Below, in pieces: positions 26,601 to 45,116 of a DNA stretch of 64,000 bases. The notes under the pieces are model-generated. The model saw only the letters and a list, made by a program, of their open reading frames with translations. It was not told where the DNA came from and searched no databases. The DNA lies in the NCBI RefSeq assembly GCF_027744825.2, contig NC_071334.1:32091437-32155436 (forward strand), given 5' to 3'. Position 1 is the first letter of the stretch, and each line of letters begins with the position of its first letter. The position numbers and the translations under genes were made by a program. The DNA is from Synchiropus splendidus (taxonomy: Eukaryota > Chordata > Actinopteri > Syngnathiformes > Callionymidae).

Positions 26601-27534
26601 TGGAGTGTCAAGTCCTCTCAATAAAGAGGCGTAGATGCAAATGAAGATTCTGGCTCAGTGGAGTGCTCTCCTGATGCCAACACAAATGAACACACTATTA
26701 CAGTAAAGGAGGGGGAAACTCACAGTATATGAGTAATAACACCACAAAATAAAGCAAGGAGTTTCTTAGTACAACAAAAGATCCTCATCTCCTTTTCTAC
26801 TCCTTCCACTGACATTTGCCCCCACCAGCATGAAAGCCTTTCGAGCGTCATATTCAGGGCAAAATAGACACGCTCACTCAGAGACGTGCGAGTGTTATGG
26901 CATGTAATAACCATGTAATAAACACTGTTATGGAACACAAGAATTAATTGTAATCAGTTAAACCAATTGCTTACTATTATGTACTAACACATACATCATG
27001 TTATTGGCAAAGTTCACTCTAGAACAGGCTACCGAACCTAAAAAGCTGAGTAATAAACGCAAGTGTGCAGCATCAAGTCTTAAGCGCCCACAACGAAAAC
27101 AAACTCTACAGGTACAGAAGACTGCATGATCTGGCAGTTGGAAGATCTGTAGGCGTCACAAGAATTCTGTGATGAAAAGTCACAATTTCAAATAAAGTTT
27201 GCCACATTCAAACTTGTAAAAACTCAGATCATATAACCTATAACCTTATATACCAAATGAAATATATAAGTAATTGCTATTGCTTGTAGCCAATGAATTA
27301 GAGAGCAGCTGTGAATCAATGCAGCAAAACAAGGTTTCAGGATGACATTATTTCTTCATGTAGTGAATGACATAAAGCCATGATACCAGGTCGTTCCAAA
27401 ACAAGGGCCTCATGACTCCACTGCTCCTGGATAATGTGGCCTTACTACACAAGGAAGGAACACAAGAGGCTGTTAGGACCAAATCATACCAAATAAAACA
27501 TCTGCAGCGTTATGACATGTTTACAGACTCAATG
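20691..27534. other. Intergenic region between pyyb and tut1
   Basis: No recognised gene. GC-richer stretches at 22130-22620 and 25500-26280 stand out against AT-rich surroundings. The first has a plus-strand open frame (22187-22363, MNLTGFLLRVVRAKADD...) without known domains. The tut1 3'UTR should lie just left of 27535, but no AATAAA on the minus strand was found close to the stop. Confidence 0.4.
25644..26258 (-). pseudogene. Possible decayed coding sequence, unidentified
   Basis: One minus-strand frame stays open for about 205 codons except for a single in-frame TGA (25952-25950). It has protein-like composition, e.g. SPFLDALRCIGLAVEDEVEIIV before the stop is shortened by TGA, and KKPILIYEHWLP later. 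No start or splice sites were convincing and no family was recognised. The opposite strand is also partly open, so this may be chance in a GC-richer stretch. Confidence 0.15.
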
Positions 27535-33487
<5,953 letters not shown>

Positions 33488-34210
33488 GGCACTGGCACGC
33501 GACTTTAACAACGGAAATATGAAACACTAGCTCTCGAAGTTCTTCTTGAATCTCCCTCCTGCGTTGAGCGCACGTTTGCGTCTGGTCCTTCCACGAATGA
33601 TGTCCTCCTTGTTTCCTGGGTCTTAAAGGTTCCGCCACACATTCGCGCTAATTTCCGAGACTATTTGTAAAACTCGATAGTTGTTTATGTGCCTTTTTTC
33701 GCGTTTCCACTTAAATTTTTAGCATTATTTGTTCGTTTAAATGCAGTTTTAATTGCATGACTGCGCCTTTAGTACCACAAGATCCACTTGGATTACCGTA
33801 GTATTTGTACAATAACTATAGGGGCAGTTGTCGGTCAGGTCTACGCTGGTATATTCGTTTTTCATTGTTGTTGTCATCCCGCCCTACGATCTAGGGCATT
33901 TTTATATGCCCCAGCAACAAAATGATAAAAAATAAAAATCGACCTAAAAAAATCCAGCTTTAATAGGTAAAATAGGTCAATAAGTGAATGTGCTAATGTT
34001 GGGAAAAAAAAATCCAAACAAAGATACTCATAAAAAGTTTAATTATGACTTTTATCAAAGCCTAAAACATTTGGGTGCATAATGCCAATTGTAAAACAAA
34101 ACCATTTGAATGCTCCACAGTGCCTCAGATTGAAAAACAAAGAAAGAACCCTAAAAGCGATTAAAAGCTTACAAAAATAGTTGGATTAACAGAACAGAAA
34201 AGGTAATGGT
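33488..34210. other. tut1 upstream region and mki67 3' end
   Basis: About 720 bp between the tut1 ATG and the mki67 stop. The tut1-proximal part (33490-33640) has CpGs and no TATA box, as for a housekeeping promoter. The mki67-proximal part is AT-rich. ATTAAA on the minus strand (34043-34038) is the best mki67 polyadenylation signal; AATAAA also overlaps the mki67 stop codon itself (34215-34210). No separate gene is visible. Confidence 0.5.
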
Positions 34211-37200
34211 TTATTTCTTGACTGCTCTTCCTCTGCGAGTTTTAGGCTGCGGGTCAGCTTGGGCAGCATCCAGGACTTTGCTGGTGGGCTCGTCCACAGC
34301 CTTGGCTCCTCTCCGGCTCCTCTTCACTGGCTGAGGTTCCACTAGTTCTTCTGAGAGCTTTTCCTCTTCAGCTGTCTTGACATCTCCTGCGTCGTTTTGC
34401 TCAAGTTTTGACTTCCTGCCACGGACAGCCTTTTTCAGAGTTGCTTTTGGAATTTCATGGACTTCAAGCTCCTCTTTCCATGTAACACTCCTCATGGACA
34501 CTTCTGGCTCTTCCTTGATGGCACACGAATCCTGGACATTTGTGTTATCAGGTTTCCTGAGACAGCGTCTTCCCCTGACAGCCGGCACAGGCTCTTGACT
34601 CGGCTCAGCTGCGCTGGCCTCCTCGATCACCTTGGCACCTCTGCGGGCTCTTTTCGCTGGAACAATTTCCGGCTCTTCATCTTTCAGAGCAGATTTGACT
34701 CTTCTGCCCCTCAGCTTCCTCTCTTCAGGCTCGCTGGTTCCCTCATGCACTTCCTCACTGACATCCATCATCGGTTTTGCTCCTCTACCGTTCTTGGGTT
34801 TGTCAGAGACGGTGAGCACCGCTGTGAGGTCAGGGGTTTCTGCAGATTCAGGAACAGTTGCAATCCCCTTAGTTTTGCAGGCTCGCTTGGATTTGGCAGT
34901 TAAACTATCACCTTCAGCGTTGATCTTCACTGGTTCTTCAGCCTCTTCTGGGAGTGTCTCCACAGGTGCTTGCTTTCTGCTCTTTCTCACCTTTTGAACT
35001 GGCTCTTGAGGTTCTGTAGCTCCATTTTCTAGATTCTCCTCTGTGTTTTTGGCAGTTCTTCCTCTTCTGGCTCTGACTGGAGGCTGGGACTTCTCTGCAG
35101 GAACCACCATTTCCTCTACTGGAGCTTCTATCTGGGTTGCCTCGGCCTTTGGCTTCTTGGCTCTACTTGGTTTAGCCACAGTGGTCTTGGGCTCCTCAAC
35201 GGCAACATCTGTGACAAGCTTATGTTCTTCATGGATGACCACCTTTGCGGGCTCCTCTGAGATTTCTGACAACTCTTCTGGCACGGGTGATGCAGAGTCA
35301 ACTTCGACCACTTCTGGAGACACCTTCTTAGCTCCTCGTTTAGGCCTCTGCACGACCTGATCCTCGGTGGCACCGGCGTCCACGTCCACACTCTTGGCGT
35401 TTCTGCCTCTTGTTGCTTGCTTCACTGCTTCAGCTTTCTTTCCTCTCCTGCCTCTGACAGGGGCAGAAATGGGTTCATCAGCCTCTTCTGTTACTTGAGA
35501 CTCAGCTTTGGCTCTTCGGCCTCGGAGCGTCTTCTTCTGGACAGCTGCAGCTTCTGGTTCTGAGGTGTTGATAGTCTCAGATTCCACTTTTTCTGGTTTC
35601 TCAGACTCTGAAGACCCTTCATCCATTTTGTCTTCCAGCTGCTCGCCCATGATAACTGCTGGGGCTTCTGTTTCTAATGTAAAATGAAAAACAATGAGCC
35701 AACGTAAGCAGACACAGCTCAATAAATCACAATTTCCTCTGTATCCTCTTTACTAACCTTCAGTCTTGGTAGCATCTTCAGTAGGAGCAACAAGCTCATC
35801 AGGTTCAGGCACCAGCTTTCTGCCTCGTTTGGATCTTGATCTCATCAGGGGTACTGCACTTTCAGTCTCCGCTGCGTCAGCCTCACAATCATCCTGAGTT
35901 TCAGCAGAAACTTCTTGCGCTGCGGTTGTGTTAGTGACTTTCACATCCACTTGTGCAGCGTCAGTGGACTTGGCCTTCCTGCTTCTTGTCACCTTCTTTG
36001 GGCTAGAAGGTGCCGTTATTTCAGCTCTCCTCCCTCGCCTTCCCCGGACTGGCACAGACGCGACCGGCTCTTCTGGAACGTCAACTTCTTTGGGTCCCAC
36101 AGCTTTTGCTCGCCTTCCACGAGTAGATTTCTTTTGAAGCGCAGCAGATGTGTCGACTTCCAATTCTGTGACCGGAGCTGCCTCATCTTTAGGTTTGTCT
36201 TCGGTCGTTTTCTCACCAGCAGACTGCGAAACAGAATTGCTTGATTCCTTGGTGTCAAGCTCACCAACGGTTTCCACTTGGTCTCCATCTACATCTGTGT
36301 GAGCTGAAAAGTAGCGCAAAGGGGAGGGATCAGTTCAGACTTTGAGTAATCCAAACACAGTAATAGTGCCAAAAAAATTGTGAATTAAACTGCACAACAT
36401 GCTACTGCTTAAAGAATTTGCAAAAAAAAAAGCTTTTGATGAATCTGGAATTGGTTTTAAGAGCGTCACACTTTTGCAGAGCACAAACACACAATCTTCT
36501 AATGCCTCGGTAGGTACTAACCATTGTCTGTGACCAGTTCAGGAACATCTGGGCTGATTTCTGATGGCAAAGCTTCAGCCTGAACACTGGACTCAATTAC
36601 TTGTGGCACCGAGTGAGCTGGTTCTTCAACTAAGGCGAGACAGAAGAAACATGAATGAAGTTTAAGAGGATGTATTTTAATGACATGCATGTCTAAAATA
36701 GTTCAATAAAAGTTTGGTGGACTGACCACTGGCTTGAGGCTCGCTCTCAGGTTGCATTTCATCCTGAACCTTCAAAACAAATCAGACACATTTTAGACAA
36801 ACAAAACAGATAGAATGAATATATTGTTCATATTTTTCTTTTCCATTACCTCAGCAGATTCTGCTGGCACTGCAGTCACCGGCTCCTCCATCAGCTCCTG
36901 CAGCCCTTCAAAGTCCTCCACAGGCGGATTCCCTGGGAGTCTGGGCGAGGTCACCAGTCTCTTGATGCCAAAGTATTCTTCCACAGGTTCGCTTCTCTCT
37001 TTTGGCGTTCTCATGATCCTCTTCACACCAGTTAAACAATCTGTCTGCTCAGTTTTCTGCTTCGGTGTGATCAGAAGCTTGCCTCTCAGATCTTCCACCG
37101 GTTCTGCCTTCTGTTTTGGGGTTTTCATGAGCCGCTTGACTCCGGTGAGACACTCCTGTTGGAGAGGCTTTTGTTTGGGTGTCTTCAGAATCTTTCCATG

Positions 37201-40200
37201 CAGGTCCTCGATTGGCTCCGTGCTCCGTTTTGGGGTCTTCATTAACCTTTTGAGTCCAGTAAGAGACTCTTGTTGGGGAGGTTTTTGCTTGGGTGTCTTT
37301 AGAATCTTGCCACGCAGGTCCTCAATAGGTTCGCTCTTCTGTTTTGGGGTCTTCATGATCCTCTTCACTGCAGTGAGACAGTCTGGCTGTTCTGGCTTCT
37401 GCTTGGGGGTTTTTAGAATTTTTCCTCGGAGGTCTTCAACGGGCTCTGGTTTTTGTTTTGGGGTCTTCATGATCCTCTTGACTCCAGTCAGACACTCATG
37501 CACAGCAGGTTTTTGTTTAGGAGTTGTCACTGAAGATGGACACTTTTCTGTTTGTTCGCCAGACTCTTCAGCGTCTATTTGCAGAGGAGGGATGTCTTCA
37601 GAGATGCTGTCATCCTGCTGTCCATTTAGGAGGCGCTTGACTGCCTCACTGTTGTATGCTCGTCCTTTGGCCACAGATGCTGCTGTTAATGGAGACACAA
37701 CCATCTCTCCTGTAAAGACAGCGGAACGAAAACCAGATTTAAAAGATGAGTTTCAATTTATTGTTACTATAAGACGGGATTATTACCGAACAAATGACGT
37801 GTACTGTTAGGATATCAAAAAATATTTGGGTAATATAACATAAATGTATATGGAAATATTCACCAAATTCAAGTATATAAATTGTGAATTATCAAGATGA
37901 AAAAAAAAACATTTATTGAAGGACCAGACGTGGCAGACAGTGTTTATCTTTTAGTTCAGCTAGAAGTCATTCATCAGGAGGGAAAAAAATTTACAATGTA
38001 AGAATACACGCATAAAAGCGGAAATAAAATTACAAATAAATAATAAATGGTTACATAAAATGTTATTTATTCATTTGTTTTCATTTATTTGTTCATGCGT
38101 TTATCACGTCATAGTCATATTTATGGGCTCTAATAGCTCGTGGCAGTGTAAATTAACATAAGAGACGGGTAAATAGCTCGGGTGTAAAGTTGCATCTGCT
38201 CAACCTCAATCCCGAGCAACACGGTACCTGTCTCTTCTGGCGTGTTCAGGACTGACTGCTCCACCACTGGTGTCTTGGAGGCACTGCGCTGGCCGACCAC
38301 TGATCGCCTGCTCTTGTTGTTCATTGGCGTTTTAAACATCTCTGAAACGCCTAAAATGACAATGAGCAGTGTCATAAGAAAAACAGAGGCTGCAATCCCT
38401 GGAGAAACGTCAGGATAAAGAATTTACCGGACAGATCTTCAGCCACTTTCATGCTGTCCTTCATGATGGCAGTATTGAACACAACTGTTGGTGGGGCGCC
38501 AATCGGGAGGACGACCTTCTGTTTCAGGGCTCTGCCAACAACAATGGTGGCAGGTGAGGCTGCATGCCCTGTGCTTGCATAGCCCATCAGTGTTTTGGCA
38601 GGGGTCTGAAAGTGTTACGAATATGGAAACAAGATTAACAAAACATGCGAAGAGGAAAATGTGAAAATGACTCGTCAACCGGACAGTGTCAAACGCTACC
38701 TGCGGTTTTGCCGCAGTTTTCTTTGCAGTCTTGACAGTCTTCTTGTTGAGGCTTCTCTGAGCAAGTGCAGCCAATTGCATTTTGGCCTTTCCAAACTTGA
38801 CAATGTCGGCGAAGGAAAATGCTGCAATGTTAAGATATTGTTAAAATTCATATACCAACACCAAAGCATCAACAGTTTGTGCGTACCTTTCATTGAAGCA
38901 TGGGAGACACCACTCCGTCTTATCTTCGCCGCGCTCTTTGGAGTTTTCTTCATGCTCTTCCTTTTAAGGGGAATTTTGGGTGTTGCCTGAGCAGAAGACT
39001 CTCCATCCGTGGAGCTACTTTCTGTCACGGGTGATGGGGTGCTGATACGGGACACAGAGAAGCGGCCTTGAACTGTGGGTGTCTGAGCCTGAATACTCGA
39101 CGTGACTGCTGGTGTTACAACAGAGCTGCCGTTTGTTTGAGAAACGAGGCTCGACACTGCAAGTGAGGCACGTCTGTTGTCAGCAGTGGAAGCTGTTTTA
39201 CAGAGCTGGGCCGGTAAGGACAATCTTCCAGATGTTTTGGCCTCCTTGCTGGCTTTTGACTTCCCAAATGGAGTTTCACGAGCAGGAGAGGAACTGACAG
39301 ACTCCCTAAGAGGAGTAACAGCTTTCTTGGACTTCCCTGAAGGTGGTCCTTCAGCTTTTGGGGTCATCTTTCCAGGTGCTTCTGCTTTAGGTGAAGGTGT
39401 CTTGGGTTTGGGAGATTTCTGCACAGGTGCTGCAGTTGAGGTGGATCTGGAGCTTGGAGAAGGTGACTTGGGTTTCTGACTCTTTTTCTCAGATGCAGGT
39501 GCCTTGGGTGAGGTGGATCTGGATTTTGGTGACTTCTGTGGAGATGGTGTTTTGGGCTTTGGAGTCATCTTTGCAGGAGATTTCAGAGTCTTAACCTTTG
39601 CAGGACTTCTTGCATCTGAATGTTCTTGGTCAGTCTCCTACAAAGGACAATAGGTGAATTACAAATGATAAATTAGCAAATCAAAAACTTGTCTCCTACC
39701 TTCAACAAGCCAATAACAGAGGCTCGTCTCAACAACGAGTGTTTGGGCTTTGAGATGCAAAGGCTTCGCCGTGGAGTTGCCCCTTTACGTAGCGGAGAAT
39801 CTGGGGGCATTTTTTTGTCAAACAACTCAGGACTCAAGTGGCCACCGAAAGAAACGCGTTTCCTTTTCATTTGTGGCGCTGGCAACTGATTCAACAACTC
39901 TCCACTTTTGCGCTTCTGTGACATAACTTTACCTGTAGTGAAAACACAAGGACAGATCAATTTAATTCTAACCAAAAACACACAAAGAAAATGTAAATAT
40001 TTACCAGTGTCGGGGTCTCTGGGAGACCTTCGCACTTTATCACTCTGTGGAGTGGGCAATGCCAGCTTCTCAACATCCTTGGTCGTAGACTTTGCTGGTG
40101 TTGCCTCTCTGCTCTTCACTTTGGGCGACTTGGGTGTCTCAACCACCTGTTCAATAACTTCACTCACTGTGAATTTTTGAGGAGTGGAGGATCTTTTCTG

Positions 40201-41821
40201 CTGCCACGAGGCGACCTTGGCATCAGCTTTGGTCGGAGTTATATTCTGTGACGACCGTCTCTGCTTCTTGGCCGACTGTGGCGTCCCACCTGTGGCAGCA
40301 ATGAGAGCTCCTTCTTCACCACCAGCCTTCTTCGGGGTGGTTTTGGCAGCAGATTTAACATCGCCAACTGGCTTTGGCGTACAGAACTTCGAAGACGGTG
40401 TCTGACAGCGACTGTCTGATAACTTCAGTGGGGTTTTTATATCGAGAGACTTTTTGATCATCTGATAGAGGTCACTGAAGGGGGAGTTTTTGTCCCGATT
40501 TGACTCTGCCACAGTTTCATCCAGGCAATGTGAAGTGTCATGGTCATGTCCATCTTTGGGATGATCATCTAGAAAGTAAGTATTAAGTAGAAGCATTTTA
40601 GACACCAAAGCAGCTGATACAAAACCAAGTGTAAATGAACAACTGCAACAAACCATCAGAGTTCTTTCTTTCTGGCCCAACATTGATGCTGTCCCCCAAC
40701 TGCTGAGCCTGCAAAACCTGAACATTAGACACAAATATCACACTTAAACATGGATAAAGCGGGTGGCTCATTCTAACATTTACTGTATATATTCAGTGAC
40801 TGCAGTTCTACGGCTTTGCAAAGATTAGTACCTTGAGAGTTTCAGATTTTTTTCCAAGTGAAGATCTCTTCGACGGTGTACGTGGCGGAGGATACTCAAA
40901 CCTGTATCAATGAGTCAGTTCATTAGTTTTAAGCACAGCCGTTCATTGTAACGTTATTGAAGATACTTCACTCTAAGTGTAACATGATCAACTCCTTTCA
41001 CACTCTAAACTTGCATCAATGCAGCCAAATGCACCTTCAAATATTCTTGTTAACGTGAGTAAATAAGAACGTGATGGGAATATGTGGACAATCTGCTAAA
41101 TATTAAGGGTTTAGATTTAATTTATTACGCATTCATCACATCAAACTAAGATCAGCAAAAAGAAGTTTTAGTTGCGAAAAGTGATTTCCATACGCACCTG
41201 AAACAACGATCAATGATGGTTATTACATCTCCATGTTTCAAACGCTCTGCCTGCAGCAAAGGCTCCCCATTGACAAGCGTTGGATTGACAGAGCTCAGAT
41301 TGGTCAAGATAAGCTTAAAGGTGGACAGACAGACAAGCAGACATCAACGACCGGAACTGTGGAACTAACGTGGAACCTTGGAGCGTTCGCACATGCATCT
41401 TGACTCACTTCTTTGTTTTCATTCAAATCAATTCTGCAATGCTCTTTGGAGACTTGGGGAATCCGAATGCGGATATCACTGTCAGGGTTCCTGCCATAAA
41501 ACAAACAAACAAAAACACACATTTAAACACGGACCGCATTAAAGGGGGGCACTGGTTATCCGCACTGGTTTTAACGGTCTGCGACAGATGACACAAGACT
41601 CAACACGAGGTTAGAGTCCGCTTTTAAGTGTCTCGTTACTACCACCATGGGATCCAGCATTATTAGCCTTGGGCAAATACACACACGCATGCGACTGTAT
41701 ATACTTTATTCACAGCAGATGGACGTTCTTACCTTCCGAACAGACAGGGGGCTTTCAATGGCAACTCCGACCCATCACTTCCGCTCCTATTAATCACCAC
41801 TATCTTACCGTGCAGTGGCAT
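34211..41821 (-). CDS. mki67: Proliferation marker Ki-67
   Basis: Sixteen coding exons: 41733-41821, 41409-41490, 41198-41313, 40832-40901, 40654-40717, 40005-40568, 39700-39932, 38887-39637, 38700-38821, 38428-38605, 38228-38350, 36850-37709, 36727-36769, 36522-36629, 35758-36303 and 34211-35673. All phases close, giving 1803 aa. Ki-67 coats mitotic chromosomes, forms the perichromosomal layer and organises heterochromatin. Residues 1-~98 are a forkhead-associated phosphopeptide-binding domain (GRNPDSDI, SKEHC, VNGE, LKHGDVI). Residue 354 begins RVSF, followed by LSPELFD and PPDSPLRKG, the PP1-docking motif shared with RepoMan/CDCA2. FADIVKFGKAK is a conserved Ki-67 box. Residues ~860-1050 hold short KTPKQK repeats. 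Residues 1135-1803 are acidic and lysine-rich with about fifteen RGRR/RGAK motifs, corresponding to the DNA-binding C-terminal (LR) region. Human Ki-67 exceeds 3000 aa because of sixteen ~122-residue repeats; this form lacks them. Confidence 0.93.
36940..37505 (-). repeat. mki67: Ki-67 KTPKQK tandem repeat array
   Basis: Within the 860-nt exon about five imperfect copies of a 38-residue (114-bp) unit follow each other. Each has two half-units: one reads CLTGVKRIMKTPKQK and one reads EPVEDLRGKILKTPKQK. The final copies are degenerate (RTPKERSEPVEEYFGIKRL, then VTSPRLPGN). The threonine-proline pairs are predicted CDK sites, in line with the known mitotic hyperphosphorylation of Ki-67. Confidence 0.85.
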
Positions 41822-42070
41822 TGTCGTCTACTTACCTTCAACAAGAAGAAGCAACGTTAACTGTGCCACGTTCAGAGGCAACGCAATGATTTAAAGTCCT
41901 CGGCAGCGGAAGACTACGCAACTACGAAGACACCGAAAATAACAACGTACCTGGAGGTTCGTTCAAAGCGCGATGTAGAAAGTACAATTACCGCAGCAAT
42001 ATTTTCATGATAGAAACAATACTAGGGCACCACCTCAAACATGAACTAGACCGAGTGGCTAACGGAAGCT
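41822..42070 (-). promoter_or_regulatory. mki67: mki67 upstream region with CHR-like element
   Basis: The 250 bp upstream of the mki67 ATG contain several CpGs and no TATA box. On the minus strand TTTGAA lies at 41967-41962, directly preceded by CGCGC, about 145 bp upstream of the ATG. TTTGAA is the cell-cycle genes homology region consensus, and mammalian MKI67 is a known DREAM/MMB target. The match is short, so this is a candidate. A donor-like GAAG|GTAAGT sits just 5' of the ATG, but no acceptor fits between it and the ATG. Confidence 0.4.
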
Positions 42071-42713
42071 ATATGGTTAACAGTTGCGCCGTCGAGTCGC
42101 CTCGGGTCTGGAGGCTGGTATCCCTCCGCCTACTTGTCAAACCAGTTCACTGTAAAATGTCATTGGAATAAAAAATATCTCCTTTGACACCGCTGAGAAA
42201 CCTACGAAGAGCGTGGCCTTTTTAAAAATACAAGCGAATTGGCCTATAGCAAAAAGAAAATCAGCGCCACAAAGGGAACTATATTGTTTAGGATTTCTGC
42301 GGAAGGATCACGGCAAAGCGGCCACATGTGCATTTCAAATATTTTAAAATCCCGCGCGAATAATGCTGATTGGTCTGGTTGTTGACGTCTTCATCGGGGC
42401 GGAGACTCTGCTTTGTGTTTTTTTCGTGTACGACACTATTAGAAAATGAAACGCCGTATGATCTGAGCAAACGTGTCATGTTTTTCATGAGGTTTTTCCC
42501 ATTAAAAAATGTTTTTGCCACTCACAACTGTTGTATACAGACTAAATATTTCACGTTTGTATTTGCATAAAAGTCAAACACACCTAAAACGCTCAATAAT
42601 CCTGTGTGTATTGTGTTCTTTCTTTGACCCAATGGAAGTAAACAGCTTGTAAAACCTTATGATAATTCAAAATAACTATTTAGTACACAGTTCCCTAATG
42701 TTGAGATGGCGAG

Positions 42714-43081
<368 letters not shown>

Positions 43082-44117
43082 TGAGGGCCTGACATATATC
43101 TATATATGGCCCACAATGATTTGTCCACGGCTAGCGGCTATTCTGTATTGTCTTCCGTTGCTTGTTTCTAATTGCTAAAAAATACAAATGAAATAAAATA
43201 ATAAATACAAGTTATTGACAGGCATCTGCCATTGGACCACCAGACAACACAATTTCCACGCTGACAGTTCTTCTCCAGTTTTTCAGCAGTTTTTCTACTG
43301 CTCGTCTGTCACATGTTCCAAACCCTTGCAGGTCAGCTTGACAGTTGTTTTCTTTAGAAAGTTCTACTTACCTTCTTTGTTCTTCTGAGTTTTCTGGAAA
43401 GCTGTCGTGGGTCCTGCCAACTATAAAGTTTGATTCTTCTTTGTAATGATGGTGATGATGTCTGTTTTTCATCAACTGTGAGTGACTGCATTGACAAGTG
43501 AGTTCATTGGACCTCTCCTGATATTCATCCTGATATGGATCAGACAAAAAAAAGCAGTGAATCACTGGCACCAGCGTGGGCGAATCCAACGGCTTTGCTC
43601 TTATTAGTGCGATCCCTCGGTTCACCACGAGAGAGCACATTGTCTACACGGTGCAGTGAGCAGCATTGTGGCGTCGCTCAGACTGACACTTTTCCCTTAT
43701 GTTATACGATAAAACAGCGGTCGTAGAAGTACTTCACAGTGACTTGAGTAAAAAAAAAAAAAAAAAGAGAGAACTAAAAACAAAATCTATTCTGTTAAAA
43801 TAGCACCTTAAGCTTTTATACTTCAAAGTTGAAAAGTACAAAATCATGACGTTGTCTACCTGGACTGACAGAACAGCATGGCTCACCTGCTCAACATAAA
43901 GCGTGGGGAATTGACTATTTTTAATTATCGGGATAAAAACAAACATTTTGATTTTGTGTTCTGTTTAACTGAAACCCGGGTGATGGGGTGCTCCGAACGA
44001 GTCGCCTCAGGTTTTGCCAGAGGAAGGGGCTCCGCACACTTGCCAAGCTATTTCGAGAATTGAATTGGAATAAAACTCGCTTTATTACCACAGAGCGACC
44101 TCCACCGTAGGTTGTGA

Positions 44118-44125
44118 TGACGTCA
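44118..44125. promoter_or_regulatory. Perfect CRE palindrome TGACGTCA
   Basis: TGACGTCA, the full cAMP-response element bound by CREB/ATF factors, sits in a small CpG-containing patch (44090-44160) about 110 bp before the ATG of the candidate plus-strand gene and about 2.3 kb upstream of mki67. Confidence 0.5.
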
Positions 44126-44234
44126 TCGCCAGGGCGGAGTGGCTCCCGTATTACATGGGCCAAAGTTCATTCTATATTTTCCGCTTTGCTTATGCTGAGA
44201 CACCGAGGACCACTTTTTATCGACTAAATATCGG

Positions 44235-44894
44235 ATGTTTTCAACAACATACAAGTTAATCACACCGAAGAAGGAGTTGAGAGGTAAGAATTGGTGTCTT
44301 TTTTTGCGACAGTAACTGAAACTACAAAACAAAGATAAATATAAGCTGTCGACTGCAATCTCCAGTTGAACCACAAGAGGACACAATTCCCACAACTACA
44401 GCCTCAACTAAACTCTGCTACTCCACCGTCACTGAATGTTCCACTGAGGCCGACATCGATTGGTTGCAGCGTCAAGGGCCCTTGGTAAGAATCCCACACC
44501 AGGACAGTGTTGCGGGAGAAGACCGTTGCTGCTGTACTGAGCTGATGCACACTACTACAAATCAGGCCACGGTGGCGTCACTTGCAACGTTTGGGGTCAA
44601 TAAATCATCCGTCTCCTGCAAAGCATCCTGGAATGGATCAGACTGAAACAATGGATCCTCTGACACCAGCATGGACGAATCGTACAGTACAGCTTTGCTC
44701 TTGACAGTGCGATCCCTCCGTTTACCACGAGAGGGTGCTGTGAGCAGCGTTGTGGCGTCACTGGAGGCCCACACTGACACCTGTCCCTTGTGCTAGACGG
44801 TAAAACAGACGTGGAAGAACTTTTAAAAGCACAAAAAACAAAGCTTTTGAACTTGAACGTTGAAGTGCAACGTCTTGAAATTGTTGTCACCTGA
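44235..44894 (+). CDS. Candidate small plus-strand gene, unidentified
   Basis: Four segments with canonical splice sites join in frame: 44235-44283 (MFSTTYKLITPKKELR, donor GAGAG|GTAAGA), 44402-44484 (acceptor ACTACAG; ends WLQRQGPL, donor CTTG|GTAAGA), 44670-44739 (acceptor ACACCAG; donor GTGAGC) and 44809-44894 (acceptor AAAACAG; VEELLKAQKTKLLNLNVEV..., TGA). Total 95 aa, with a predicted helical, leucine-rich C-terminus. A perfect CRE lies about 110 bp upstream, and AATAAA at about 45171 and 45285 would end it before the convergent rara 3' end. The first two exons are the more convincing part. I do not recognise the protein. Against it: exons 3 and 4 lie in the repeated block, and the minus strand there also has an open frame (SEDPLFQSDPFQDALQ...). 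Confidence 0.28.
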
Positions 44895-45054
44895 GAGTAC
44901 AGGTCACCTGTTGAACATAATGTGGGGGAAATGACGGGATGTGGACTTTTTTTAATTATCAGGATAAAAATCGAACATTTTCATTTGACCTGGACAGAAA
45001 TATGAGACAGTGACAAATCAGCACTGAGACCTGCTTAACTAAATCTCTTGGCAA

Positions 45055-45116
45055 ATGGGTGATGGGGTGCTGACGCGGGACACCAAGACACTACCTTGAA
45101 CTGTGGGGGTCTGAAC
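45055..45116 (-). pseudogene. mki67 exon fragment (partial duplicate)
   Basis: Aligns without gaps to 39029-39090 inside coding exon 8 of mki67 (38887-39637), in the same orientation, with about 50 of 61 positions identical by eye. The mki67 reading frame is open here: the fragment reads QTPTVQGSVLVSRVSTPSP against QTPTVQGRFSVSRISTPSP in the gene. No splice-flanked exon or other neighbouring mki67 exon was found, so it is a captured or duplicated fragment, most likely not expressed as Ki-67. Confidence 0.6.

Noticed and set aside
34377..37810. Plus-strand open frames opposite mki67, up to 331 codons
   Set aside because: Antisense shadows of the repetitive mki67 exons; splice sites and domains belong to the minus strand.
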